Assembly (NCBI RefSeq): GCF_036345155.1
Contig: NZ_CP107772.1
Coordinates: 5,208,001-5,272,000 of the forward strand
Direction of reading: 5' to 3'
DNA from: Streptomyces sp. NBC_00582
GTDB lineage: Bacteria > Actinomycetota > Actinomycetes > Streptomycetales > Streptomycetaceae
Length of the DNA: 64,000 bases
The notes under the pieces are model-generated. The model did no database searches and had not been told where the DNA came from. It was given only the letters and a program-made list of their open reading frames with translations. Positions 24,686-31,796 of this stretch are shown here, piece by piece; position 1 is the stretch's first letter; each line of letters opens with the position of its first letter. The translations under genes and the position numbers were made by a program.

Positions 24686-25696
24686 TCAGGAACCGAGCCG
24701 CCGACGGTCGTCCTCGTCCCATTTCCGCGTGTCGCGCGGCTCGACGTACGGCTCCTCGTCGGCCGGGTGGCCCCCCTCGACGGCGCGCCGCCTGACCAGT
24801 TCCGCGTCGAACTCCAGGCCGAGCAGGATCGCCAGGTTGGTGATCCACAGCCACACCAGGAAGACGATGACGCCCGCGAGCGTGCCGTAGGTCTTGTTGT
24901 ACGAGGCGAAGGCGGCCACGTAGAGCGCGAATCCGGCGGAGGCGATCATCCAGATCACCAGTGCGAGCGCGCTGCCCGGCGTGATCCAGCGGAAGCCGCG
25001 CACGCGGGCGTTGGGAGTCGCCCAGTACAGGATCGCGATCATGATCATGACCAGCACCGCGAGCACCGGCCACTTCGCGATCGACCAGGCCGTCAGGCCC
25101 GCGTCACCGACGCCGAGGGCGGTGCCCGCCTGCCGCGCCAGACCGCCGGTGAACACCACGATCAGCGCACTGATCACGGCGATCACCATCAGCACCACGG
25201 TCACCCCGACCCGCACCGGCAGCACCTTCCACACCGGACGGCCCTCGGGGATGTCGTAGACCGCGTTGGCGCTCCGGATGAACGCGGCGACGTAACCGGA
25301 CGCCGACCACACCGCCAGCAGCACACCCACGACGGCCATGACCGAGCCGAGGCCGGCCCGGCCCTGCATCTGCTGGACCGCGTTGCGCAGGATGTCCTGC
25401 GCGGGTCCGGGGGCGAGCTTCTGGATGTTGTCCAGCACCGCCCGCGTCGCCGACTGTCCGACGATGCCCAGCACCGAGACCAGGGCCAGCAGGGCGGGGA
25501 ACAGCGCCAGGATCGCGTAGTACGTGAGCGCCGCCGCCCGGTCCGTCAGCTCGTCCTTCTTGAACTCCTTCAGCGTGCCTCTGAGCGCCGCTCCCCAGGA
25601 GCGCCCGGCCAGCTCCGTCGGTTTGTCCGGCGCCCGCCGCTCCACCTGCTCGTCCGGGCCCGCTTGCCTTCCGTTCCGCTTCAATGTCCGCGCCAT
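24686..25696 (-). CDS. YihY/BrkB-family inner membrane protein
   Basis: The 336-aa product has the YihY signature: the N-terminal amphipathic LKEFKKDELTDRAAALTYYA, then ILALFPALLALVSVLGIVG, six membrane helices and the conserved TPNARVRGFRWITPGSALAL, FASYNKTYGTLAGVIVFLVW and LWITNLAILLGLEFDAEL. The family is often called ribonuclease BN in old annotations, but it is a membrane protein of uncertain transport function. A polar tail ends KWDEDDRRRLGS. It is translated just ahead of the PAP2 gene. Confidence 0.9.
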   Translation of the reverse strand: MARTLKRNGRQAGPDEQVERRAPDKPTELAGRSWGAALRGTLKEFKKDELTDRAAALTYYAILALFPALLALVSVLGIVGQSATRAVLDNIQKLAPGPAQDILRNAVQQMQGRAGLGSVMAVVGVLLAVWSASGYVAAFIRSANAVYDIPEGRPVWKVLPVRVGVTVVLMVIAVISALIVVFTGGLARQAGTALGVGDAGLTAWSIAKWPVLAVLVMIMIAILYWATPNARVRGFRWITPGSALALVIWMIASAGFALYVAAFASYNKTYGTLAGVIVFLVWLWITNLAILLGLEFDAELVRRRAVEGGHPADEEPYVEPRDTRKWDEDDRRRLGS

Positions 25697-25775
25697 GGGA
25701 CCCGGGTAACCGGCCCGGCATCACCTATGCACACAAGGGATTATTAGTACAGAAAGGGCAAAGAAACCGTGCGGG

Positions 25776-26498
25776 TCACCCTCCCTCCACCCCCGTGGCC
25801 CCGTGCGCCGCCCCCACCGGCTTCGACTCCGGGGAGCCGCGCTGGCGCAGATAGATGGAGAGCACGGCCATCGAGGCGACGGCGAGCAGTTCGGACTGCC
25901 AGTTCTGCAGCGTCCGGTTCCAGAAGTCCGCCGCGCCGAGGTAGTCGTACCAGCTCAGCGGAGCCTGCAGCTGTCGCAGCCGCTGTTCGTTGTAGGCCGC
26001 CGCGCCGGTGATCGACTGGACCAGCCAGGACAGCAGGAAGATCGTCCCCATCACCAGCAGCAGGGAGTTCGAGTACACCGTGCGCCGCCACCCGCCGGCC
26101 CTCGCCCACCGGGGCGAGCCCTCCCCGGCGTGCGCGCCGACGAGCTGCGCCCGGTCCGACTCCCGGCCGGCCTTGTGCAGCTCCTTGGACTCCGGCGAAC
26201 CGCGCTGGAGCAGCCAGACCGTCACCCCGATGTACAGGAAGAACTGGAGGTACTCCGACTGCCAGTTCTCCGACACGTCGACGGCGAAGTCGGACGAGGT
26301 GACGTACTCCCCGAAGGACACCTCCCGAAGCCGGTCGGCGATCATCTGGTCGTTGAAGTCGGCCTGTCCGGCGAACGCCTGCCCGAGCAGGGCCGCCAGG
26401 AACGAGACGAGGAAGAACAGCCCGAGCCCGTTGTCCCGGGCGAAGCCGCGCAGCCCCCGGCTCCTCGGCGGGGCGGTCCGCGGCGAGTCCTCGGTCAT
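25776..26498 (-). CDS. DUF6766-type membrane protein
   Basis: The 240-aa protein has four hydrophobic helices (LGLFFLVSFLAALLGQAFAG; YLQFFLYIGVTVWLL; SLLLVMGTIFLLSWLVQSI; ELLAVASMAVLSIYL). The motif NWQSEYLQFF...QRGSPESK near residue 90 is repeated as NWQSELLAVA...QRGSPESK near residue 215, so the protein is an internal duplication. This matches DUF6766 in actinobacteria, of unknown function. Its ATG at 26498 overlaps the stop of the upstream 24-aa ORF (ATGA). Confidence 0.8.
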   Translation of the reverse strand: MTEDSPRTAPPRSRGLRGFARDNGLGLFFLVSFLAALLGQAFAGQADFNDQMIADRLREVSFGEYVTSSDFAVDVSENWQSEYLQFFLYIGVTVWLLQRGSPESKELHKAGRESDRAQLVGAHAGEGSPRWARAGGWRRTVYSNSLLLVMGTIFLLSWLVQSITGAAAYNEQRLRQLQAPLSWYDYLGAADFWNRTLQNWQSELLAVASMAVLSIYLRQRGSPESKPVGAAHGATGVEGG

Positions 26499-26569
26499 CG
26501 GTGCATCACCCCCAGGGCCGTCAGGAAGACCAGACCCACCACGATGATCGCGAGGACCGCGGTGAACAT
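26495..26569 (-). CDS. 24-aa single-helix membrane peptide coupled to the DUF6766 gene
   Basis: A minus-strand ATG at 26569 opens a 24-codon ORF, MFTAVLAIIVVGLVFLTALG then VMHR and stop. It is almost entirely one membrane helix. The stop overlaps the ATG of the DUF6766 gene by 4 nt, and a GGTGAGG site lies about 10 nt upstream, so it looks genuinely translated. It is too short for usual gene finders. It may be a subunit or a leader peptide for the next protein. Confidence 0.6.
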   Translation of the reverse strand: MFTAVLAIIVVGLVFLTALGVMHR

Positions 26570-26581
26570 CGTTCTCACACC

Positions 26582-26992
26582 TCACCCGCCCTTGACCTGG
26601 CACTGGTACGGCTCCGGCGGCCGCGGCGCGCAACCCGCGGCCACCACCTTCCAGCCGCCGCCGAACCGGGACAGGAACAGCGTGTCCCCGGACAGCACCG
26701 CCCGCGCCTGGTTCCCGTACACGTCCGTCCGTCGTACGGCACCGCCCCGCGGCAGCGACTCCTCGCCCAGCGCCTGCGCGCACGGCGCCTCGGCCGACTG
26801 CTCCAGCTCCGCCACGGTGGGCGGCGCGAGGACGGCGCACCCGTGGTCGTACGCACCCGCGGCCAGGGCGTCCTCGAACAGGGCCGCGGCGTCCCGCACC
26901 TGGTCCTCCCGCTCCCGCAGCGTGCCGCACCCGCCGGCGAGACCGGCGGCCAGCACGACGGCGACCGTCGCACCCCACGCCCGCCAGGCCAT
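26582..26992 (-). CDS. Probable secreted lipoprotein, unknown function
   Basis: From the ATG at 26992 the 136-aa protein begins MAWRAWGATVAVVLAAGLAG and has a Cys shortly after (GGCGTLRE), a lipoprotein-type signal. The mature part has paired Cys residues (HGCAVL, APCAQA, AGCAPR, YQCQV) and ends in a beta-rich segment (DTLFLSRFGGGWKVVAAGC). It looks like a small exported protein. The 24-aa ORF and DUF6766 gene follow within 12 nt, so all three are likely one operon. Confidence 0.7.
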   Translation of the reverse strand: MAWRAWGATVAVVLAAGLAGGCGTLREREDQVRDAAALFEDALAAGAYDHGCAVLAPPTVAELEQSAEAPCAQALGEESLPRGGAVRRTDVYGNQARAVLSGDTLFLSRFGGGWKVVAAGCAPRPPEPYQCQVKGG

Positions 26993-27126
26993 CCACTCAC
27001 CTCCACCGGCAGTACACACCGCCCGACCGCCGCCGCCCGGCCACGGCACCCCAGGGGTCCCCCGGCCGGTCGATCGCCCGTACGCCGCCCGTAATCCCCC
27101 TGCGCACGTCGGCGGGGCGTTGAAGA

Positions 27127-27552
27127 ATGCGCCCCATGGCACCCACACACGACTCCCCGCACCTCACCCACATAGCCGCGCCGGAGGGCGTCGCGCCCGG
27201 CACCGGCTACACGCACGTCGTCCTGGGGACCGGGCGGCTGGTGGCGGTCTCGGGGCAGATCGCCCTCGACGCCGACGGGAAGGTGGTCGGGGAGGGCGAC
27301 CCGGCCGCGCAGGCCGCGCAGGTCTTCGAGAACCTCCGCCGTTGTCTGGCCGCGGCGGGCGCCGGCTTCGAGAACGTCGTGAAGTTCACCTTCTACGTCA
27401 CCGACGTCGCCCATCTGCCCGCCGTACGCGCGGCACGCGACCGGTACATCGACGTGGAGCGCCCGCCCGCCAGTACCGCCGTCCAGGTGGCCGCCCTGTT
27501 CCGGCCCGAACTGCTGCTGGAGGTCGAGGCGTTGGCCCTGCTCCCCGAGTAG
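27127..27552 (+). CDS. RidA-family protein
   Basis: The 141-aa product matches RidA/YjgF: HTHVVLGTGRLVAVSGQIAL (written here YTHVVLG...), AAQVFENLRRCLAAAGAGFE, NVVKFTFYVTDV, and the C-terminal RPPASTAVQVAALFRPELLL EVEALA block. The Arg of the RxxS/T triad (RPPASTA) is present, consistent with 2-iminobutanoate/2-iminopropanoate deaminase activity. It starts at the ATG at 27127 or 27136; neither has a strong ribosome site. It is divergent from the lipoprotein operon. Confidence 0.88.
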   Translation: MRPMAPTHDSPHLTHIAAPEGVAPGTGYTHVVLGTGRLVAVSGQIALDADGKVVGEGDPAAQAAQVFENLRRCLAAAGAGFENVVKFTFYVTDVAHLPAVRAARDRYIDVERPPASTAVQVAALFRPELLLEVEALALLPE

Positions 27553-27689
27553 CGCGGACCCGTGCGGCCGTCGCTGCCCGAACGGGCAGCGACTCTGCCC
27601 GGCCGCCCCTTTCCCCGACCGCCCCGGCACGGGTAGACCCGAGGGACAGCGGCTACGACCGTGGGCCACGGCTACAGAAAGAACCCAGC

Positions 27690-29372
27690 ATGCGCGCGCA
27701 CCGCCCCGCGAGGAAGGCCGGCCCCGGCGAGGTGAGGGCGGCCGCCCGTGGCGCCTCGGCCCCACCGCGGCCGGCGCCCCCGCTGTCCCCGACCGGTCTC
27801 CTCGCCCTGCAGCGTGCCGCCGGCAACGCGGCCGTCACCCGCACCGTCCAGCAGGCCCGCGACAGCGACCGGCACCGGCACGGCCCCGGCTGCGGCCACA
27901 CCACCGGCACCGCCCCGGTGCAGCGCTCGGCCGTCGACACCGTGCTCTCCTCCCCCGGCCGGCCGCTCGCGGCCCCGCTGCGGGCGGAGATGGAGGCCCG
28001 GCTCGACGCCGACTTCTCCGACGTGCGCCTGCACACCGACTCCGCGGCCCGCCGCTCCGCCGCCGACCTCGGCGCCCGCGCCTACACCTCCGGCCACCAT
28101 GTCGTCATCGGGGACGGCGGCGGCGACAAGCACACCCTCGCCCATGAGCTCACCCATGTCATCCAGCAGCGCCGGGGCCCCGTCGCCGGCACGGACGACG
28201 GGACGGGACTGCGGGTCAGCGACCCGTCCGACCGCTTCGAGCGGGCCGCCGAGGAGAACGCGACCCGGGTGCTGAGCGGCCCGGCACCGGTACGGGAGCG
28301 CGCCGCCGAAGGGGTGACGGGTCAGACCGCCGCCGGCCGTCACGTCCAGCGGATGATCCATCAGGAGCCCAGCTACGTGGCGTCGGCGGGCGGCAAGACG
28401 TCCCTCACCAACCGCGGTGACATCGACGTCGAGGAGCACCAGGGCGAGACGTTCGTCCGCGTCTACCAGACGGTGTACGCGCCGGTCATGACCGGTGGCT
28501 CCCACAAGGACATCCACCAGGGCGCGGACGGCTCGGTCGACTTCCGCGGCCAACGGGACTCCGCCTGGCTGAACATGGGCCGCCCGTGGCGGTCGATGCA
28601 CTACATGCGCACCTACCAGGACCAGAAGAACCGCGGCGACGCGAACCGCTTCGCCACCCCCACGGCCGCGACCACCCCGCTGGTGCGGTCTTTCCTCGTC
28701 CCCCTGGAGACCTACCGCCGGGCGACCGGCAACGCGGTCAGCGAGAAGCAGATCAACTCCTCCTACGACCGGGACAACATCAGTCAGAGCACCGACAAGG
28801 CCAAGGACTCCGACCAGTACGAGATCCGCGGCCAGTGGATGACCGAGGTGGTCGGTACGGCGGTGCCGAACTCCCTCGTCACCTACGCCCCGGACGGGCT
28901 CGTCGAGGAGATCCGGCAGGACGCCCGGCACGGCACGGTCCAGCCGATGAGCGCCCTGCTGGGCCGGCTGAGCATGCCGGACTTCCAGGACTTCCCCGAG
29001 TACCGGCCCGCCGACCGGCGCGGCGACGGGCTGGTCCTGCCGCTCGACGACAAGGGCCGGATGCCGAAGGCCAAGGCGCAGGAGCAGCACATCGACCGCC
29101 TCGCCGCGCTCCTCACCGACGCGTATCCGAAGAACGGCGACACCACCACGCGCCGCGCGAAGAACGCCCGTACCGAGCTCAAGGAGCTCTGCGGTCTCGC
29201 GGGCGTCAAGAACCGCGACATCGACTGGGACGAGCTCCGCGAGCGCGTCAGGCGGGCGATGAACTACGCGGGCATGCCCGCCGTCCTCGACGAGGTCTAC
29301 ACGGAGGCCAAGGAGAAGGCCTCCCGCCCGGACGGCGGCGGCTTCCCGATCCGCAACTTCGGCACCGCGTGA
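27690..29372 (+). CDS. DUF4157-domain protein, candidate eCIS cargo/toxin
   Basis: The 560-aa protein begins with a disordered Arg/Pro leader and LLALQRAAGNAAV (residues about 37-49), a motif common in actinobacterial eCIS-associated proteins. A second APVQRSAVDT motif precedes the DUF4157 domain (about 85-170): DADFSDVRLHTDSAARRSAA, ARAYTSGHHVVIG and the zinc-protease motif HELTHVIQQ with HExxH at residues 152-156. A third motif, RHVQRMIHQE, near 220 leads into a C-terminal region of about 340 residues I cannot name. That region is soluble and mixed alpha/beta; RGQRDSAWLNMGRPWRSMHY and YEIRGQWMTEVV have a faint ADP-ribosyltransferase flavour, unproven. DUF4157 is strongly associated with injection-system cargo. 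No signal peptide is present. Confidence 0.75.
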   Translation: MRAHRPARKAGPGEVRAAARGASAPPRPAPPLSPTGLLALQRAAGNAAVTRTVQQARDSDRHRHGPGCGHTTGTAPVQRSAVDTVLSSPGRPLAAPLRAEMEARLDADFSDVRLHTDSAARRSAADLGARAYTSGHHVVIGDGGGDKHTLAHELTHVIQQRRGPVAGTDDGTGLRVSDPSDRFERAAEENATRVLSGPAPVRERAAEGVTGQTAAGRHVQRMIHQEPSYVASAGGKTSLTNRGDIDVEEHQGETFVRVYQTVYAPVMTGGSHKDIHQGADGSVDFRGQRDSAWLNMGRPWRSMHYMRTYQDQKNRGDANRFATPTAATTPLVRSFLVPLETYRRATGNAVSEKQINSSYDRDNISQSTDKAKDSDQYEIRGQWMTEVVGTAVPNSLVTYAPDGLVEEIRQDARHGTVQPMSALLGRLSMPDFQDFPEYRPADRRGDGLVLPLDDKGRMPKAKAQEQHIDRLAALLTDAYPKNGDTTTRRAKNARTELKELCGLAGVKNRDIDWDELRERVRRAMNYAGMPAVLDEVYTEAKEKASRPDGGGFPIRNFGTA

Positions 29373-29381
29373 GACACCAGG

Positions 29382-29640
29382 TCATCCGTGGTCGAGGTCC
29401 GGATACCAGTCGCCGCGGCCGCCCGGGGTGAGGTCGAGGAGGTGCCAGACGGGGGTGAGCAGGTCGATGCCGCGTTCGGCGATGTCGTCGGCCATGCGGG
29501 GGTGCGCGGAGTAGAAGTGGCGGACCGTGCCGTCGGCGTCGCGGGTGAAGACGGAGACGGTGGAGTCCTGGCCGCCCTCCTCGTCCTCGCTGCCGAGGTC
29601 GTACTTGAAGGTGCTGTCGCCGCAGCTCAGCAGGCGGAGC
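29382..29640 (-). pseudogene. C-terminal remnant of a DUF899-family protein
   Basis: The minus-strand frame ending at 29382 reads WSRLRLLSCGDSTFKYDLGS, VSVFTRDADGTVRHFYSAHP and PVWHLLDLTPGGRGDWYPDL. This is the last third of DUF899 thioredoxin-like proteins (RLLSSxxNTF...F.RDGD.V.H.YS...LDLTPxGR). The N-terminal two thirds, with the conserved Trp/Cys region, are missing. It is in the same open frame as the TetR fragment upstream, so the two genes were probably joined by one deletion. Confidence 0.65.
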
Positions 29641-29759
29641 CGGGACCAGCGGCGGGCGCGGGCGTGTGCGCGGGCGCCGCCGGGCCCGCAGGACGAACGG
29701 CAGCAGTCGGGCCGCGCTCCGAGGCTGCCGGTGCCGGGCTGCTTCGCCGGGTCCTCGGC

Positions 29760-29974
29760 CCGGGTCGTGGCCCCGGCCCGGGCCGCCACCGCACCGGTGG
29801 TGAGCCCGCCGTACCCGCTCTCGGCCGGCGTGGTCTCCAGCAGGGCGCGGTCCCGTCCGGCGTCCCGTGGACGGCCAACCCGCTCTCGGCCGGCGTGGTC
29901 TCCAGCAGGGCGCGGTCCCGTCCGGCGTCCCGTGGACGGCCCCGCCGCGGGGCTGCCGCCCGGGCCTCACGCAT
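29760..29974 (-). pseudogene. TetR-family regulator, N-terminal part only, frameshifted by a 65-bp duplication
   Basis: From an ATG at 29974 the frame reads GRPRDAGRDRALLETTPAES G and then leaves the TetR pattern. After skipping one 65-bp repeat unit the correct continuation appears: AESGYGGLTTGAVAARAGAT TR, the TetR helix-turn-helix. The rest of the DNA-binding domain and the ligand domain are absent; DUF899 sequence follows. Its start overlaps the end of the DUF1569 gene by 8 nt, so it was the second gene of that operon. The palindrome at 30445-30467 is its likely operator. Confidence 0.65.
29813..29941. repeat. 65-bp direct tandem duplication (two 64-bp identical copies)
   Basis: The 64 bp at 29813-29876 recur exactly at 29878-29941, separated by one base, so the period is 65 bp. 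Because 65 is not a multiple of three, the duplication shifts the frame of the tetR fragment it lies in. Identity is perfect by eye, implying a recent event. Loss of one copy would restore the frame locally. Confidence 0.9.
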
Positions 29975-30425
29975 CGGCCGCCCCTGGCAGATGCTCGGCC
30001 AGGTGCATGGCGTGCAGCCGCTCGTACTGCGCGTGCGTGCAGCGGCCGTACGCCGGGTGGAGCGGGTGCGGCCCGGTGTGGGCGGTGAAGAGGGCGACCG
30101 CGTCCACGAGCTGTGCCGCCGCCTCGGCGGCCGGGAGCGTGGGGTCGAGGGGCGGGGCGCCGTCGAGTTCCGCGTCCAGGGAGTGCCGGGTGGCGCCCCG
30201 GCGCAGGAAGAGGTGCTTGGCGAGGGTCCCGGCGGTGGCCCGGAAGAGGGCCGGCTTCAGCCGGGGGTATCCGGTCACCGAGTAGCGGACGGTCTGGGCG
30301 CAGTGCTGCAGCGTCTGGGAGAGGTTCCAGGAGCCGTCCGGCGCGAGGAGCTCGCTCTCGGGCCGGGTGAGGGACGCGCCGAGCTGCTCGGCGAGCCGGG
30401 TGAGGGGGGCGGGGGCGATGGGCAT
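29967..30425 (-). CDS. DUF1569 (DinB-like) protein
   Basis: The 152-aa protein from the ATG at 30425 (GGGGG upstream) matches DUF1569: GSWNLSQTLQHCAQTVRYSV with the conserved His-Cys, TGYPRLKPALFRATAG, GATRHSLDAELDGAPPL, and a C-terminal HAMHLAEHLP that supplies the second and third His of a DinB-type metal site. The enzymatic role is unknown. It heads the former DUF1569-tetR operon and lies just downstream of a strong palindrome, so it was probably repressed by that TetR. Confidence 0.82.
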   Translation of the reverse strand: MPIAPAPLTRLAEQLGASLTRPESELLAPDGSWNLSQTLQHCAQTVRYSVTGYPRLKPALFRATAGTLAKHLFLRRGATRHSLDAELDGAPPLDPTLPAAEAAAQLVDAVALFTAHTGPHPLHPAYGRCTHAQYERLHAMHLAEHLPGAADA

Positions 30426-30444
30426 GCCCCCAGTATAGTCAATA

Positions 30445-30467
30445 CGAAACGAACGACTTTCGTTTCG
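30445..30467. promoter_or_regulatory. 23-bp palindromic operator (TetR type) upstream of DUF1569
   Basis: CGAAACGAA and TTCGTTTCG form a perfect 9-bp inverted repeat around CGACT. The segment is AT-rich compared with the genes and lies 20 nt before the DUF1569 ATG, where a TetR dimer would block transcription. TetR operators of this length and symmetry are usual. The matching regulator at 29760-29974 is now broken. The Rieske gene starts 68 bp to the other side and may share the site. Confidence 0.7.
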
Positions 30468-30535
30468 CATATCGTGCGCGCCCTGACCCGGGGTTCCTCC
30501 GCCCCACCGGCTCCGTTGCGCTCTAGCATCACCCC

Positions 30536-31657
30536 ATGCGCTTACGACGGAGTCATGACAAGGCTGCCGCCCTCCTCGCCGCCCTCCCCCGCGATCCCCG
30601 GGCCGACGCGTACCCCATGCCGACCGTGCCGTACGGCTGGTACGCCGTGCTGCGCTCCGCCGAACTGCGCCCCGGCACGGTCCGCAGCCTGCACTACTTC
30701 GGCCGGGCGCTGATCGCCTTCCGCGGGAGCGACGGGCAGGCGGCCGTGCGGGACGCCCACTGCCCCCACTACGGCGCCCACCTGGGCGCCGGCGGGAAGG
30801 TGGTCGACGGCACGGTGGAGTGCCCCTTCCACGGCTGGCGGTTCGGGACCGACGGCCACTGCGTCGAGGCCCCCTTCGCGCGCCGTACCCCCAAGGTCTC
30901 CCTCGGCGGTCTCCCCGTGCGCGAGCACAGCGGGCTCGTCTTCGTGTACGTCGGCCCCGACGCCCCCGCCTGGGAGGTCCCCGGGATCCCCGAGACGACC
31001 TCGCCGGCCTTCTCCACCCCCGTCGACGACATCTGCCGGGCCCGCGTCCACATCCAGGAGATGCGCGAGAACATCGTCGACGAGTCCCACTTCCACTTCA
31101 TCCACGGTCAGGCCGAACCCCCGGTGCAGGACTGGCGGGTGGACGGCCCGTTCGCCGAGGTGCGCGGCCGGATCCGGCGGCGCGTCCTCGGCCGGGACAT
31201 CGACAACACCTTCGACGCGTTCATGTACGGCCCCGGCGTGATGGTCGTCCGCACCCACGGCCCGGTCCTCTCCGTGACAGCGGTGGCCCTGAGCACCCCC
31301 GTCGACGACCACACCAGCGAACTGCGCATGCTCTACTACCTGCGCAAACCACCCCGCGCCCGGTTCCTGACCCCCGCCCTCAAACTCGTCTTCCGCGCGG
31401 AGGCCCTCGGCGAGGTCCGCGAGGAGGTCCACATCTGGGACCACAAGATCCACCAGCCCCGCCCGGTCCTGCTCCCCCATGAACAGGGCATCCGGCACCT
31501 GCGGCGCTGGTACGCCCAGTTCTACCCCGCCGGGACGGCTGCGCCTCCGGCATCCGCACGACCACCACACCCCCGTCGAGATCCACGGCCGTCCGGCGCG
31601 GCGGGGCCCCGTCCTCCTCGTCGTCCCGCAGCACCAGGGCCGACTGCCGCTCCTTGA
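30536..31657 (+). CDS. Rieske-type non-haem iron oxygenase (KshA/cholesterol 7-desaturase-like)
   Basis: The 373-aa protein has a Rieske [2Fe-2S] domain with CPHYGAHLG (Cys-x-His) and CPFHGW (Cys-x2-His), then the mononuclear iron site NIVDESHFHFIHG (Asp plus two His) near residue 180. The layout (PYGWYAVLRSAELRPGTVRS, then a long C-terminal catalytic domain) is that of 3-ketosteroid hydroxylase or Neverland/DAF-36 sterol desaturases. A separate reductase would supply electrons; none is adjacent. The last 40 residues after RRWYAQFYP are low-complexity Pro/Arg read from the antisense of a DUF6191 fragment, so the native end is probably lost. Confidence 0.85.
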   Translation: MRLRRSHDKAAALLAALPRDPRADAYPMPTVPYGWYAVLRSAELRPGTVRSLHYFGRALIAFRGSDGQAAVRDAHCPHYGAHLGAGGKVVDGTVECPFHGWRFGTDGHCVEAPFARRTPKVSLGGLPVREHSGLVFVYVGPDAPAWEVPGIPETTSPAFSTPVDDICRARVHIQEMRENIVDESHFHFIHGQAEPPVQDWRVDGPFAEVRGRIRRRVLGRDIDNTFDAFMYGPGVMVVRTHGPVLSVTAVALSTPVDDHTSELRMLYYLRKPPRARFLTPALKLVFRAEALGEVREEVHIWDHKIHQPRPVLLPHEQGIRHLRRWYAQFYPAGTAAPPASARPPHPRRDPRPSGAAGPRPPRRPAAPGPTAAP

Positions 31658-31718
31658 GCTCGTTCTGCTTGCCGGGCGGGAAACTCGCGTGCAGTTGCTC
31701 GACGGCGAATCCCGTGTG
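31536..31718 (-). pseudogene. DUF6191-type protein fragment, antisense to the Rieske 3' end
   Basis: A minus-strand frame reads TGFAVEQLHASFPPGKQNEL, KERQSALVLRDDEEDGAPPR and VDLDGGVVVVRMPE. This is the conserved C-terminal half of DUF6191 proteins (EQLHA...GKxxELEQR...LVLRDDE..GAPP...VDL..G...I). The N-terminal membrane helix is not present upstream, and the natural stop is gone on the other side. I infer a deletion that fused the tail of this gene, in opposite orientation, to the tail of the Rieske gene. Confidence 0.5.
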
Positions 31719-31796
31719 CCCAGGATGGGCGGCGCGGCCCCCGCGCGGAAGGCCCGGGCCCGGAAACCGGCCGCCCGGGCCTTCCTGGTGCGACGG

